Assembly: GCA_944474755.1 (NCBI GenBank)
Contig: OX104113.1
Location: 18,663,563 to 18,727,562, forward strand
DNA from: Limnoperna fortunei
Lineage: Eukaryota; Mollusca; Bivalvia; Mytilida; Modiolidae
Length of the DNA: 64,000 nt
Direction: 5' to 3'
The translations under genes were made by a program, and so were the position numbers. Below the pieces are notes generated by a model. It had not been told where the DNA came from, made no database searches, and saw nothing but the letters and a program-made list of their open reading frames with translations. This document shows, piece after piece, positions 1 through 12,800 of the stretch (positions are counted from its first letter, which is position 1; every line of letters begins with the position of its first letter).

Positions 1-690
1 TTTATTTAAGTCAGTCACCTGTCAGCTGACCTTGACCTCAATTTCACAGTCCAGTGACTACTTTAAAGATTTTGGGTTAAGGCAGTTACACTGTAACTAC
101 ACATGGTAGGATGACAATATTTGGTATATAGGTTGCTGATGAATAGTACATGACTCTCTGGTAAGAGTCACCTGACCTTGACCTCAATTTCACCGTCAGC
201 GACTACCCTAAAGTTTTTGTATTAGGGAAGTTCCTCTGTAACTATGCATGGTAGGGTGACATTATTTGGTATACAGATTGCTGCTGTAGATTACATGACT
301 GTCTGGCAGGTGTCACCTGACCCTGACCTCAATTTCACGGTCTAGCAACTATGTTAAAGTTTTTGTATTAGTGCAGTTCCTCTGTAACTATGCATGGTAG
401 GGTGACAATATTTGGTATACAGGTTGCTGCTGAAGAGTACATGACTGTCTGGCAGGTGTCACCTGACCTTGACTTCAATTTCATGGTCCAACGACTACGT
501 TTTTGATTAGGGCAGTTCCTCTGTAACCATGCATGTAAGGATGAAAGGATTTGGTATTTAGGTTGCTTATGATAAGTACATGAGTGTCTGGTAGGTTTCA
601 ACTGACCATTTTCTTAATTTCACAGTCCAGCGACCACGTTAATATTTTTGGATTAGGTCCGTTTCTCTGTAACCATGAATGGTATATTTT
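1..690. repeat. ~145-bp tandem repeat, about 4.7 copies
   Basis: A unit containing the phrases TCACCTGACCTTGACCTCAA and GTAACTATGCATGGTAGG recurs with anchors near 94, 238, 384, 522 and 669, a spacing of 138-147 bp. Copies have drifted by substitutions and small indels. The array enters from outside the window. No coding potential is evident. Confidence 0.85.
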
Positions 691-1582
691 AAATGATAAC
701 AATTTAATGCTATTTCAGAGCTCCAGATAAGCTGCGTATTAGGCAATTAAATTTTCATAAAACCCAATTACTTTAATAGCTTTGCGTTGCGAAACCCAAT
801 ATCAAAGGCCTAAAACCCAATCAATTTTTAGAAACATGCTTAATTCACTCACTGAGTCCATAAAATTGTTCAGTAATAAGCGTTAATTCATTTAAATAAA
901 TACACCTAGTTGCGTAATTAAGATTCCCATTACTTTGCAACGTAACAACCGAGGTATTCAGAATGTAATGCAGCATACCGTGCTCCAGGTATGGAGAAAA
1001 GATGCAGAATGAAAAAAGCTTATCTACATGTATAAAACCACAGTATAGTGAAATACATTTTTGTCAGCATAAAAAACCCAATTAAAAAAAATTTAAATGG
1101 GTGAAAAAGCCAATTAACTTATTTTTGAGTGGGTTAAAAAATGTTAAACGTGATATATAAAAAAAAATACCCAATGAAATAAATCATCAGATGGGTGAAA
1201 AACCCAATTAAGAAAATCTTATCTGTAGCTCTGCTATTTACATAATGCTTATGACCTAATTTTGTTCGTAACTTTGGGAATTCAGGTCAGTTGTTTTTGT
1301 CTTTGCATTGACATGTTTTTTATTATTATTTAATTTTGTATTTACTTTCTTACTCTTAAATGATTAAATATTAATATCATTTAGATAATTTTCTTATTAA
1401 ACCAATATTTAAGAAATTATGCATTTAAAATGTTTGTGATGTTCAGTAATGTAACTGATAGACTGTGGATTTATGTACTTCTTGAATGAGCATTAGAATA
1501 TTCACATTGTATTTTGCTTCTAGATATGTTTTATATTTTTTCAATAATATTGTATATAATTGCTGTTTTATTTTTTTTTCAG
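691..1582. other. AT-rich probable last intron of DPY30
   Basis: No exon is visible. The stretch has a scattered motif AACCCAATTA/GGGTGAAAAACCCAATT (about 1070-1215 and 760-820), which looks like a decayed repeat. It ends in a long pyrimidine tract and CAG directly before the DPY30 exon, so it is most simply that gene's last intron. Confidence 0.5.
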
Positions 1583-1646
1583 ACCACCAAATCCAATAGA
1601 GTTTCTAGCTGCATATCTGTTGAAAAATAAAAGCCAGTTTGAATAA
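1583..1646 (+). CDS. dpy30: DPY30 homolog, last coding exon
   Basis: DPY30 is the small dimeric subunit of the WRAD module (WDR5, RBBP5, ASH2L, DPY30) that supports MLL/SET1 H3K4 methyltransferases in the nucleus. A strong acceptor (T-rich tract then CAG at 1580-1582) opens a 64-nt exon. Its single leading base completes a split codon, and the next 20 codons read PPNPIEFLAAYLLKNKSQFE before TAA at 1644-1646. This is nearly the same as the conserved C-terminal end of the DPY30 dimerisation helix pair (RPPNPIEFLA.YLLKNKAQFE in vertebrates). Vertebrate proteins carry three or four more residues, so this one ends slightly early. Upstream exons are not seen and probably lie left of the window. Confidence 0.9.
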
Positions 1647-1760
1647 CAACATTCTAAAGAAAATTTTGTGTGTACATGTACATGTTTATCATTGGCAATA
1701 GAGGGAGTTCATGTTTTATATCAATATTAAATAAAAACGATCTTTTTTATTGGCTATAAC
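1647..1760 (+). other. DPY30 3' UTR with AATAAA signal
   Basis: After the stop at 1646 the sequence is AT-rich without an open frame. A canonical AATAAA lies at 1730-1735, about 85 nt after the stop, so cleavage is expected near 1750-1760. Confidence 0.6.
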
Positions 1761-2616
1761 TTGTCTGTATTAAATATATAGAGAGTTAAAAAAGTTTAGC
1801 AACATAATTATATATTTCCACGATAAAAATGTGTAAAATGTAATAATGTTTGTAAGATTTTAAATTTGCAATTTTTAACAATTTTATATGCAATTTTGTT
1901 GGCATTGAACTTTAAGATACACTTTGCATAATGTATTTTGCATATAAATTATAGGTGAAAACCTGTTGTAAGATTTTGCTAATCTTTTTTTCTCAGTATA
2001 TCAAGTTTTATCTGCATAGAGAAATGTGTTGTTGTGATGACTATGGAGACCCATATTGAATTGACATCTCATAAAGTAGTAGGTGGTTAATTGAATTGTT
2101 TGGTTTGCCTCATCTATTATCTTTCGACCAACTCTTGTTTGTTGTATGATTCGATTGATTGGTGTCTTAACACAAGATTTAGACATAGTTCACATTTAGC
2201 CCATCCCATGTTATTGGCAGAGGAAGCCAGAGTTATCAAGGGAGAATTTTCCAAAGTAGTAATAAGTTAACTTTATCCGGTTTCTTTCCAAATGCACTTT
2301 TTTAAGTAAGCTTGCTGAGTATTTGAGATGGCCAATGCACTAAAAATCTTATTTTAAGAGTTGTATACTGTTATCCAAAACAAACCTATTGTACAAATCA
2401 TGGCTCCAACGTTAGTAAGCTGCAATTAGTATTTGAGTACTCATGGCTGTAACTACACAGAGGCAAATACCTCGAAGCGAAAACACAAATTAACAAAAAA
2501 AATCTTGTATTTGCAAGTTATTGAAAAATGTCCTACTTTTAATTGATAATTATCTTGCACTACACTTCAATCATGTTAACTGTGCAATTTATAATCAAAG
2601 ATATTTTTGATATATT
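1761..2616. other. Intergenic, nothing recognised
   Basis: AT-rich sequence with only short open frames; no splice-bounded conserved peptide or repeat structure stands out. Confidence 0.5.
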
Positions 2617-2740
2617 TGTTTGAATGGTGTTTAATGCCACTTTCAGTGATTTTCAGCTCTATTGTGCATCCAGTTTTTATTGGGGGATGAAGCAGTAGTA
2701 CTATGAAAAACTCCCAACCTTGGTAGGAACTTTTGATCTA
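2617..2740 (-). mobile_element. SINE fragment (tail half)
   Basis: It reads in reverse as the tail of the SINE family found intact at 40114-40378. The GTTTGAATGGTGTTTAATGCC tail and the CAGTTTTTATTGGGGG motif match, followed by a degraded TTGGTAGGAA block. The tRNA-like head is missing. Confidence 0.6.
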
Positions 2741-3239
2741 CTATAAATATTTGACAGTAAATGCACATCCCAAAAAAGCCCTCACACCAGCATATAAGCA
2801 ACTGCAGTGGTTCCAACTTGGTAAAGACGTATTTCAAATGAAATATGGGTGGAACCATTTCACAATTCACCTAAATTTTCCCGCAAATTCAATCCTTTAA
2901 GAGTCCATTTTCTGGTAAATGTTCTCCCTAAAATGTGCAGTCTGCCTGTTTGCAGCATCCTGGTCTCTTGTACATTTATGAACAAAATAGCATTGTATTT
3001 TTGCCAAGGCTTAAGCAGCCCTCCTACACCTCTTCCAATTTCTTTGCCTCCAAATGTTTTTTTGCTTTATATTGGATAAGGTGTACTGGACATGATACTA
3101 CTTAACATTCAAGTATCCTCCTGATAGAAGTGAACAAGGCAGTAATTGGCAATTTTCAATATATTTAAAAAAAAGTTCTGGATCACTAAAAACAAAGAAA
3201 AACAGAATACACCTTTAAATGCATGAAATATTTTGTGGA

Positions 3240-4723
3240 AGTTTGTGTCATTTCATTTACAGCCCTTTTTAACTTACCTGAACCAAAGGGTCAGTGTGAG
3301 CTTTTCTCATCACTTTGCGTCCATCGTCGTTGTCCGTAAACTGTTCACATTTCAGTCTTCTCCAAAACCAATTGGCCGATTGAAACCAAACTTGGCAGGA
3401 ATGTTTATTGTGTGGTTCTTAACAAAGTTTAAGTTTTTGGTGGTGATCAAATATTGAACATGGCTGCCGTGACCATTTATGCGTTCCGATTGGATGACTT
3501 TAAAAAATCTTCTCATAAACCGCATGGCAGATTGATTTGAAATATTGCATAAATGTACCTTAGATGATCCTCTACAAAGTTTGAGTTTTTGTGACGATCC
3601 AGGATGGCCGCCATCATAGGACCTTATGGGAAAAACATGCAAACAACTTTTTCTCGGAAACTGTTCCACACAATGAATCCAAATTATTTAGGTTTGATAG
3701 TTCTCTTATGAACCAATTGCAAATTCAATATGGCTTCCAGGGCTACTAATGCTTTGTAATCTTCTTATAAACTGCATGGCAGATTGATTTGAAATATTGC
3801 ATAAATGTACCTTAGATGGTCCTCTACAAAATTTGATTTTTTTGTGATGATCCAAAATCCAAGATGGCCACCACCATGAAACACAGCTTAACATAGGACC
3901 CTTTGGGAAAAATACACAAATAGCTTCTACGAAACTGTTCCACACTTTTATGACAAATTATGCTTAAATGAAGTTAGGATAGTTATCTTATTATTTTGAG
4001 TTTTTTTAGCAGATTGGAAATTCAACATGGATGCCAGGTCTACTAGTGTGTTCTTATTGGCTGAATTAAAAAAATCTTCTTCTCAAAAACCGCTTGCATT
4101 TTGATTTGCAATATTGCAGCAATGTACTTTGGACAGTCCTTTACAGAGTTGAGTTTTTTTAGCAGATCCAAAATCCAAGATGGCCACCACTGTGGAAAAC
4201 AGCTTGTCATAGGACCCTATGGGAAAAACATAAAAACAGCTTCTGCTCCGAAACTGTTCCACAGAATTATACTACATTATACAGAAGTGAATCTTGGACA
4301 GTAATCTTATTATTTTGAGTTTTTCAAGACAATGGGAAATTTAGCATTGCTGCCAGAGCTGCAAATATGTTCTGATTGGCTGAAATTTCCAAATTTGTTT
4401 TCTCACAAACCACTTGGCATAAGGAATTGTGATATTGTAGAAATGTTCGTCAGATGGTCCTCTAATAATTTTGAGTTTTTTGTTTTGATCCACAATGCAA
4501 GATTGCTGCCACCATGGAACATCACTTTACATAGTAACCAAGAGAAAAACATTAAACAACTTCTCAGAGACTTTCCTACAAAATGCTGCTAATTTTAAAT
4601 TTAACATGGCAACATTCATAGAAGCAGCATCCTAACATAAACTCTTTAGCAATAAAATCAACATTTGCAAGAAAAGTTCTTTTGTAAGTCAGGTGAGCGA
4701 TACAGGCTCTTAAGAGCCTCTAG
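3240..4723 (+). mobile_element. Helitron-like non-autonomous element with tandem core
   Basis: The right end has the sequence expected of a Helitron 3' terminus: a perfect 16-nt hairpin (AGGCTCTTAAGAGCCT, 4704-4719) followed by CTAG (4720-4723) and then a host T. Just inside is GGTGAGCGATACAGG. The interior consists of about four diverged units of 230-310 bp with shared phrases such as CAGATTGATTTGAAATATTG and CCAAGATGGCC. The same terminus occurs inverted at 11990. The 5' end (expected TC after A) was not fixed, so 3240 is approximate. No Rep/helicase gene is present. Confidence 0.6.
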
Positions 4724-5296
4724 TTTGGGTATATCGTAGCTTTCTGCTTTTATTGACGGAGAATGCCAAAATACTCAATGAAGGCAAGAAAACTGGCAAT
4801 AAATTGCATTCCAGCAGAAGTGTCTAACTAGACACAAGATACTTGATTGAAATAAACATGTAATTAAAATATGAGTAACCCTAAAAAAACTGCTAAAACA
4901 ACAGATGTTTATACATATTGTAGATTGAATTTGTTACTGTCAAGAAAAATAAACTGCTTGATATTACCTGTATGCTGCGTTCTCTAGCAGGATTTAAGGC
5001 ATGCTCAAATAGCGTAAATCATGGGTTTTATTTAGACATAGCAACTGTTATATGCTGCTTCAATTGTGTGCATCCATGGCTTGTAACAGGAGCAAGGGCT
5101 TATGTTTTTCCAACTGCAGAGCAGGTCAACTATTATTTAAGAATCTTTTCCATCTTACAGAGAGCATTTTGTCAGTGTAGGGTTTTAAGCTTTTTTACAA
5201 CATGAGGTCTAGTTGGCTTTTACATCACTGTGTTCTGGTACAAAATTAACAGATTTCTCACTTGTCTATTGAAACTTATATTGTAAGAAAAGTATT
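4724..5296. other. Intergenic, nothing recognised
   Basis: No splice-bounded conserved peptide, inverted repeat or tandem structure was seen here. Confidence 0.45.
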
Positions 5297-5570
5297 GTTT
5301 GTTTTTGTTTATTTGAATGTTTTAATGCCACTTAAAGCAATTATTCATCTATGTTTTGGCATCCAGTTTTTATTGGGGAGAAAACCCGAGTACCTGGAGA
5401 AGACCATACCTTTGGACCTTTGGTAGGAAAACTGGTAATCTTTAGTTATTGAAGATTGGAGTTGAGCCCACCCTTACCTCAGAGAGATTTATACCTGCAA
5501 TCTAAGCCTTAAAAGACCACATGATCAATAGTAGACAAACTACCATAACCACTTGGCCACCAAGGCTCCT
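5297..5570 (-). mobile_element. tRNA-derived SINE, near full length
   Basis: In reverse complement it starts AGGAGCCTTGGTGGCCAAGTGG, an A-box-like tRNA head. It continues through the TGATCATGTGG and CTACTATT blocks, the body with AATAAAAACTGGATGCC, and ends in an A-rich AAACAAAAACAAACAA tail. It is older than the 40114 copy, with many substitutions. Confidence 0.75.
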
Positions 5571-7563
5571 AAAAATTTCTGCATGTTCTTCTTATGCATG
5601 TACAAAATAATTAGTGTTTATATATTTCTAATTAGATGATATGTTTACCAAAATTTCCTTGTCACAAATATTAGCCTTGCAGGTTGTTTATTAAATCATG
5701 GCTATGTAAAAATGCAAACTTAAAAACTTCACAACAACAATTTATTAAAAGAGTTATAAGAAATTATCAAAATATTGCAGAATACAATGGTGTTATATCA
5801 CATTCCGGACAGAACCATAGTAACAAAGTAGTAAAAATTTAATCACTGATGATCTTTGACCTAAATATTTAAAAGTAAAAATTATGTTTAAATTAATATT
5901 ATACCTGAGTTAGATAAAGTTGAAATATATATCATAGGAAGCATAGTAATGCAAACATATATACATAATAGCTTAAAAGCATAAATTCTGTACAAAATCA
6001 TATTTCTTTATTTCCATTGGCCTTTTTGTTTTGTATATGCAAGTTATGTGGCACCATTGACATTTACACTTTTTTCAGTTTTTTTAGCTACTTAAGTTTT
6101 TCATAATATAACAGGTTTGTAACAGCTTTACCAGTAAGGCTTAGTTAAGAGATTGAAATACATGGGGCTCTGTCTATGGACCAGAAATACATGGGGCTAT
6201 GTCTATGGACCAGAAATACATGGGGCTATGTCTATTGACCACTAATACAACTACACAAGTCAACAAATAAGGAGCTACAGCACTTAAATGTACAAATGTA
6301 CTATAACATAGTGGATACTTGCAAATTCATGAAAATTTGTCCGCATTTACTTACTGTATAAATAATACGAATTTTGTAGCACTTTTTTAAACTGAGAATT
6401 TCTTGAAGTTTATGTTGTTTATAAATAATTAGAACTTACAACAAATTATTGCATGCATAAATAAATATTGCAAACAAAAACAAAAATAACAGTCCAGTAA
6501 AAAACAATTACTAAAATCTATAAAAAACAACAAAAAATAACTATGGAAAAACCACAAATTTAAATGAGGACTGATGTACATGTACATGAATATTATTCTC
6601 CTTTTTACTGAAAAAATGTCAGGAACAGAAAAAATAGAAGCAAATAAACAAAGATATGTCATTAAGAATTTGGTTGCCAAATACTGTTTGTTAAAATCAT
6701 GATCTTTTACAACAGACATGTTGAATTACAATAATATAACAGTCCTCTGAAAAATACAATGACAGTAAGGACAGTAAAATTAAAACAAAATATTACACGA
6801 TTACATTTCTTTAAGTTTGATTGATTGAATGTCGCTCCATCACCAAGACAATAAATCGTATCTATTTTTAAACACTATATTAAGTATGTAGCTACATTTG
6901 TATTTAAAGAATATATGAGACTTGTTACTATATTTAAAGAATATATATGAGGCATTTTTAAGAAATATTTCATTGGGGTAGGAAAATATACTATTGACTG
7001 TGGATATTTGTTGTGATATATTGAATACTGAAACCTTTTAGATTTTTGCTTTCAGGATTGTATAAGTATTCTGCCTGTTGTGTGAACTGTAAGATGAGTA
7101 TCAAATATGAGTAAAATATCATGTGATGGATGGCACTGTAAATAACATGAGGTTAACGAACACTTCCAATTAACTATTTGCAGTCCATAGCAATTACTGC
7201 TAGTTTTATTTTGTGTAAATACATAAATCAAAGAAAGACTGATTAAAAATAATAAATTGCAATAGTAAAACTGAAATCTATCACAGTGATTTGTTACATA
7301 ACATCTATAAAATACCTATAGTCATATTTAAGTAATAAATTAAAATATGGCTTCTGTCTTCTAAAGTAATTTATCACAAGAAATGAAAAGTGGAATGAAC
7401 ATCTAATACACACATGGATATGTATTACAAAATGAAACATCAACAAAGTACATATGGATTATATAACTCGACTAGCATAGCATTTGCTATCATATATATG
7501 CAAATGATGAAGCTGGCAAGAAAAAAAGCCATATGCTACAATCTTAAAAATTTAACAAAAAAA
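5571..7563. other. Intergenic / PNP 3' flank
   Basis: No gene seen. A 29-bp unit with ATACATGGGGCTATGTCTAT occurs three times in tandem at about 6153-6240. On the - strand, downstream of the PNP stop, an AATAAA occurs at 7205-7210 (about 355 nt after the stop). It is a possible but unproven polyadenylation signal. Confidence 0.45.
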
Positions 7564-7763
7564 CTATTCCATATGCTCTAATATTTTTAGAGCTAAATTT
7601 TGAAGATCTTGAGCTCTCTTTTGGCCTATTGCCAGAACTTCATCATGAGTGGTAACTTTAGCATTGTTGTAGTCTAGGAAACATTTGTCTGTGATCAGAG
7701 AGATGCCAAACACCTTCATACCCATATGTCGGCCTACAACAGCTTCAGCCACAGTACTCATAC
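7564..7763 (-). CDS. PNP: PNP exon 6 (C-terminus)
   Basis: CTCCAG acceptor. It encodes [29 protein letters not shown] and HDEVLAIGQ, with TAG at 7566-7564. The tail after the last helix is shorter than in mammals. Codon 248 (GAC, 7689-7687) replaces the usual Asn codon. Confidence 0.94.
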
Positions 7764-9741
7764 CTGGAGAAATAAATATGCTTTTTTAAAAAAAAAATTA
7801 TTTTGAACTCACATGAAAAATCAACTTTAACTTAACGGTTTCAGAATGATCAATGTAATCTTTTATCGTTTTGTTTATCTTCCAATCTGAAATAACTTTT
7901 TATTATACAATTAAAAATTGTGTATCAAGATCACATTATGACAGTAAAGATGCATTCTCTTATAAAGGAAGATTCCAAGTTTCATTTCAACACTTACCAA
8001 CTGCATCAGCTCCAAAATTTCTCAGTAATCTCGATTCGGCTACAGTTTCAAATGTTGGACCACCAATCATAATATACACTCCACGTCTTAGTAGTTTTCC
8101 TAGTCCTAACTGCTGAGCAGCCTTTTCAGCTAATTCATTCATACCATCATCCCATGTTCCTACTGTAGCCAGAAATCGCGGTCCAAATCTAAAATGATTA
8201 CATAAGACCTACAGTTAATCTATCACTAAACTAAAACATTTAAATATTTTATCACTGATATATCGATTCCTACCTTAAGTTTTGCAGATTTATACATTAT
8301 ATTATAATCCTAAAAGGTCCCACTTATTTATTGCTACATTCAACATTCAACTTCCACTACTAGCTTTTTTATCTGTTTGCAATTTTGCATTATTTACTTT
8401 TCAGTGCTGTTAAAATGTAAAAAAATGTAAACCTGACACTTCAGCAGGTGTTATAAGGTACCATTGTTTTGAATTACAGCAGTTAACAAACAAAATTGTA
8501 TCAGCCATAAGAGTTTTATTTTGTATGTCTTGAAATCTACCGGTACTAGATTTTTTTGCTGGAATAGCTCTTAACTGAATAAACTTCCTTATAGATCTAG
8601 GCATTATATTGTACTATTCCTGTTATTTATTCATCATTGCTTATCATTACTACTGGTGTCTCATTTACACGGCTGGTAATTGTGCTCATGTACCAGAAAA
8701 TGTGATGAAAAAGTGTAGTTTGACATGACAAGGTAAGGAATTTCTCTATGGAAAAGATATCATGAATATAGCAAAATTGCTTACCTCAACCTGTCAAAAC
8801 TACACTTTTTTTAACCTTTCTCTTGCATAAGGGGAAATCGCTCTCACGATTTTCTTTTCATCACATTGTGATAACCAGTCGTGAATTAATTACTTAAAAA
8901 AAAACTAATACATGTTCTTTAAACTAAGCTTTCTGCTATCTTTGCAGACTACGCATTTCTTGAAAGTTTTAATGTGTTTATATCTAATAACTTTTCATTA
9001 TGACCGATATCATTAACTAATTTAATAATAAACATCTTATAATTATCAGGGGCTTCAGTGGCTGAGTGGTTAAGGTAGTTCGTATACTATTGATCACGTG
9101 GTCTGTCAACACTGAGGTTAAAGGTTCAAGTCTCACTGCAGGCAGGGTGTACTCAACTAGAATCCTATAATAATTGACAAGGATTGCCAGTTTTCCTACT
9201 GAAGGTCAGTGGTTCTCTCCAGCAAGTATATTCTCAAGTCCTAGCTTCCCTCATAATTTTGCAAAGAAACTCATTTTTCAAGCCATTCACTACTTAGCAT
9301 CATTGATTTTGTTGCACGTAACATAGAACAACGAAAACAACATTCGAAATTTGCAAATAGTTTGAAAAAAGTGTTACTCAAGGGGAATAACTCTTACAAA
9401 AATTCATAATTTTAAAAGAAAGAAACAACAACTGAATTTAAGAAAAAATGTTCTGTAAATTAAACGTTTCCTATATGATTTGCGATTTTACATCTTGCTG
9501 TTTTATTTGTGTTAAAATGGGTTTAGGATATTTATTATATTATTATAACACCAAACTACTCGTTAATTTCTACACTGAAGAAACATAACCTTAAAAAAGG
9601 TTGATTGATTGATTGATTGATTGTTGTTTTATGTCCAGCAAGCAATATTTCAGCTATATTCAGGACGTCCTTAAAAAAGGTCTTGTTCCACGTTATGAAC
9701 AGATAACTTTTTAAAAGTAATTAATTAATTAATTAATTAAT

Positions 9742-9834
<93 letters not shown>

Positions 9835-12800
9835 ATAAATATTTTTTTTGCATATCACTTTAGCCAATATATAATACCGTATTTCCTTCCACCAGTCTTC
9901 TGCTTTGTGAGGTTATGCAATTAAAAAAACTGTTATAATTTAAGTACTTTGAGGTAATTATTTCTCTTTCAATACGTTTACTTCCAAAATGAAAGAAGTA
10001 ACTGAGCATGCGTTCTAACGCTACATGCAAAATGTCAGATTTACGATTGCTATTTTACGTGCAAAACTGCGATTATTTTCAAGAATACGAACAATCGTAG
10101 ACGTAAACGTAAAGTTACGACTATCTTATCTTTACACCTACTCTACTTACTTCACTTAAACATTTGTATCTTAAAATGTCTTATGTATCTTAACTTCTTA
10201 AGAAGGATGTCTATTAAAGAAAAACTTTATTGTAAGGTGGAAATAACAAATATTAAATTCACTCAAATGTATTAATTATAGAATCGATAAAGAAAAACTG
10301 ATTTTGGTTTCAAGAGTTATCAAACTAATCTACCAACTGGACTTATTTGTACTCTTATAAGTTTAGATATGGTAGCTATAAATTACCTACTAAAGTTGGC
10401 AGATTTATCAGTATAGATAGGTCTGAAAGAATTTGTGATCTTTGTGAAAGAACTAGGTGATGAGTTCCACTACAAATGTGTCATTTTTTTAGTACTGAAA
10501 GACATAAATTTATGCCTGTCCATATTTTAATAACATAAGTATTGTTTGTCAATTCATTAGTTATGTTTGTTAAATTTATTGTACATAACACCTCATATAA
10601 GGGGTCGTCCATAATTGTCAACCATTTTCATAAGTGTGCAAACCGTACACTTGAGGTAGGGGGTTAAAAATTTCGACATTTTTGTGTACACTTTTTTTTA
10701 TCTTCAGCAATTTTTCGTTTCCGTGGAGTTTGGTTTTTATATTAGTTTAATGGTTGATGTACACTTTTTGATGGGGGTGGGGGGTCCCAAAAAGTGTGCT
10801 TTTTGCACACTTGTGAAAATGGTCGATAATTATGGAGGACCCCTAAGGCCCTTAGTGAAATCAAGTTTCAAGTATCCCTTTGTTTACAAACCTCTCATCA
10901 TTAGCTCCCCTGAGTACACATTCTCCTGACAATCCTGCAAAGTCTATATGGTCTCTAATAACCATGATATCACCAGTGTTAAAATCAGGGTTTAAACCAC
11001 CAGCTGCATTAGTCAGAAATAGGGTTTCAACTCCTAAAGCTTTCATCACACGAATTGGAATTGTTGTCTGCAATAAAAAATTCTACGTAAAATATTGTTA
11101 TTACATTAATAGAATTGGTGAATATTACATCAATTTGCTCTGGTTGAGAAATCTCAAAAGCAACCTATATCAAAGTCAGTAATTGTATAAAATTCATATG
11201 TATGAAGATAAACAATTAAAATTTGCAATTACTAGTACATGTAACTTATATGTTTCAGCAACACCTAAAAGTTCTCTAAAAAATTACCAATCATTCTAAA
11301 CAAACAAACCAATTGCCAAACATCTGAAATAAAGTCTAAATTTTAATTAAAAATGCACTATTTCATATTTAATTTATTATGTTGGTTAACTTCTTGCCTT
11401 CCACATAGGATATCCTTCATAACAATGTAATCGTCCTCTCATCAGAACCACAGTCTGACCACTCAACTTTCCAAATACCAATTTACCCATATGACCTGGC
11501 ACTGAAACACAAACATCATTATACATATATACTGATCAGAGAGTAGTTTTCATCATTTAAATGACAGCTCTAGGCAATTGTTGCCATTTAGCTGATTTTG
11601 TAATTATTTTCTTATGAAAATCAATTTCAAAGGCTTAATTTGATAGATTTAACTATCTTCCAAAACAAGCTACACTTATATATGTTAAATGCCAATCTTA
11701 ATAAGATTAATAACCTACATGTATGCAGTAAATTCTGTTCTGATCCAATGTAACATAATAATTTACCAATCTGATTGATTGGGGGGAGTTTTTTACGTCC
11801 TACACCAACAACTTAATGCCCATGGTCAAAGGATTTACCAATTTTCAGTTCAAAATTATTACATACAATCTAACAGCAAATATGATTGGACCAAATAATG
11901 TGTAAGATTCTCAGTAAACTATCTGTATACATAACAAATGCAGCTGATGCTTTACATTTTTAATTCAAGCCCTTCTAATAACTGTATCACTAGAGGCTCC
12001 CAGGAGCCTGTAATCGCTCACCTGGAACCCAAATGACTTCAACTATACATGTACTGAAATTTTTGAAATTAACAGTTTCAGTCTAATTGTTATAGCTTTT
12101 AAGTTACTGTGCAAAAACTAAAACATTTCTTCAAAAATTTTAGTTAAGTACAATAACTCCTATAAGGTGCCATCAGATAATTTCTGAAAATTAAATGGTT
12201 TGTAGGCCTTGTTCTTCAGGGAAATTTAGAAATTTACAGTTGTACTCTAGGTGTGTTATAGACTAATTTATAATACAAAAACTGTTCTTTTGTCCAAATT
12301 CATAATTAAAGGGCAATAACTCCTATAAAGAGTCATCTTGCAATTTTGGACTAAGCAATCATTTGTAGGGCTTCTATTGCTAATCATTTGTGCAATTTAC
12401 AGTTTCAATCTAGCTGCTATAGTTTTCAAGTTACAAAACCGAAAATTTTGTAAAAAATTGCCATTTAAGGGCAATAACTAATATAAGGAGTCATCTGACA
12501 ATTTCAGACCAATTAAGTGAATTGTAGGGCTTTTATTTGATGATCATTTTTGCTATGTATAATTTCACTCTAGGTATTATGGTTTTTAAGTTACTAGTAC
12601 AGGACAAAAATAGACAATTTCATAAAAAATTGCAATTTAAGGGCAATAACTCCTATAAGGAGTCATCTAACAATTTCAGACCAATTAAGTGAATTGTAGG
12701 GCTTTTATTTGATGATCATTTTTGCTATGTATAATTTCACTCTAGGTATTATGGTTTTTAAGTTACTAGTACAGGACAAAAATAGACAATTTCATAAAAA

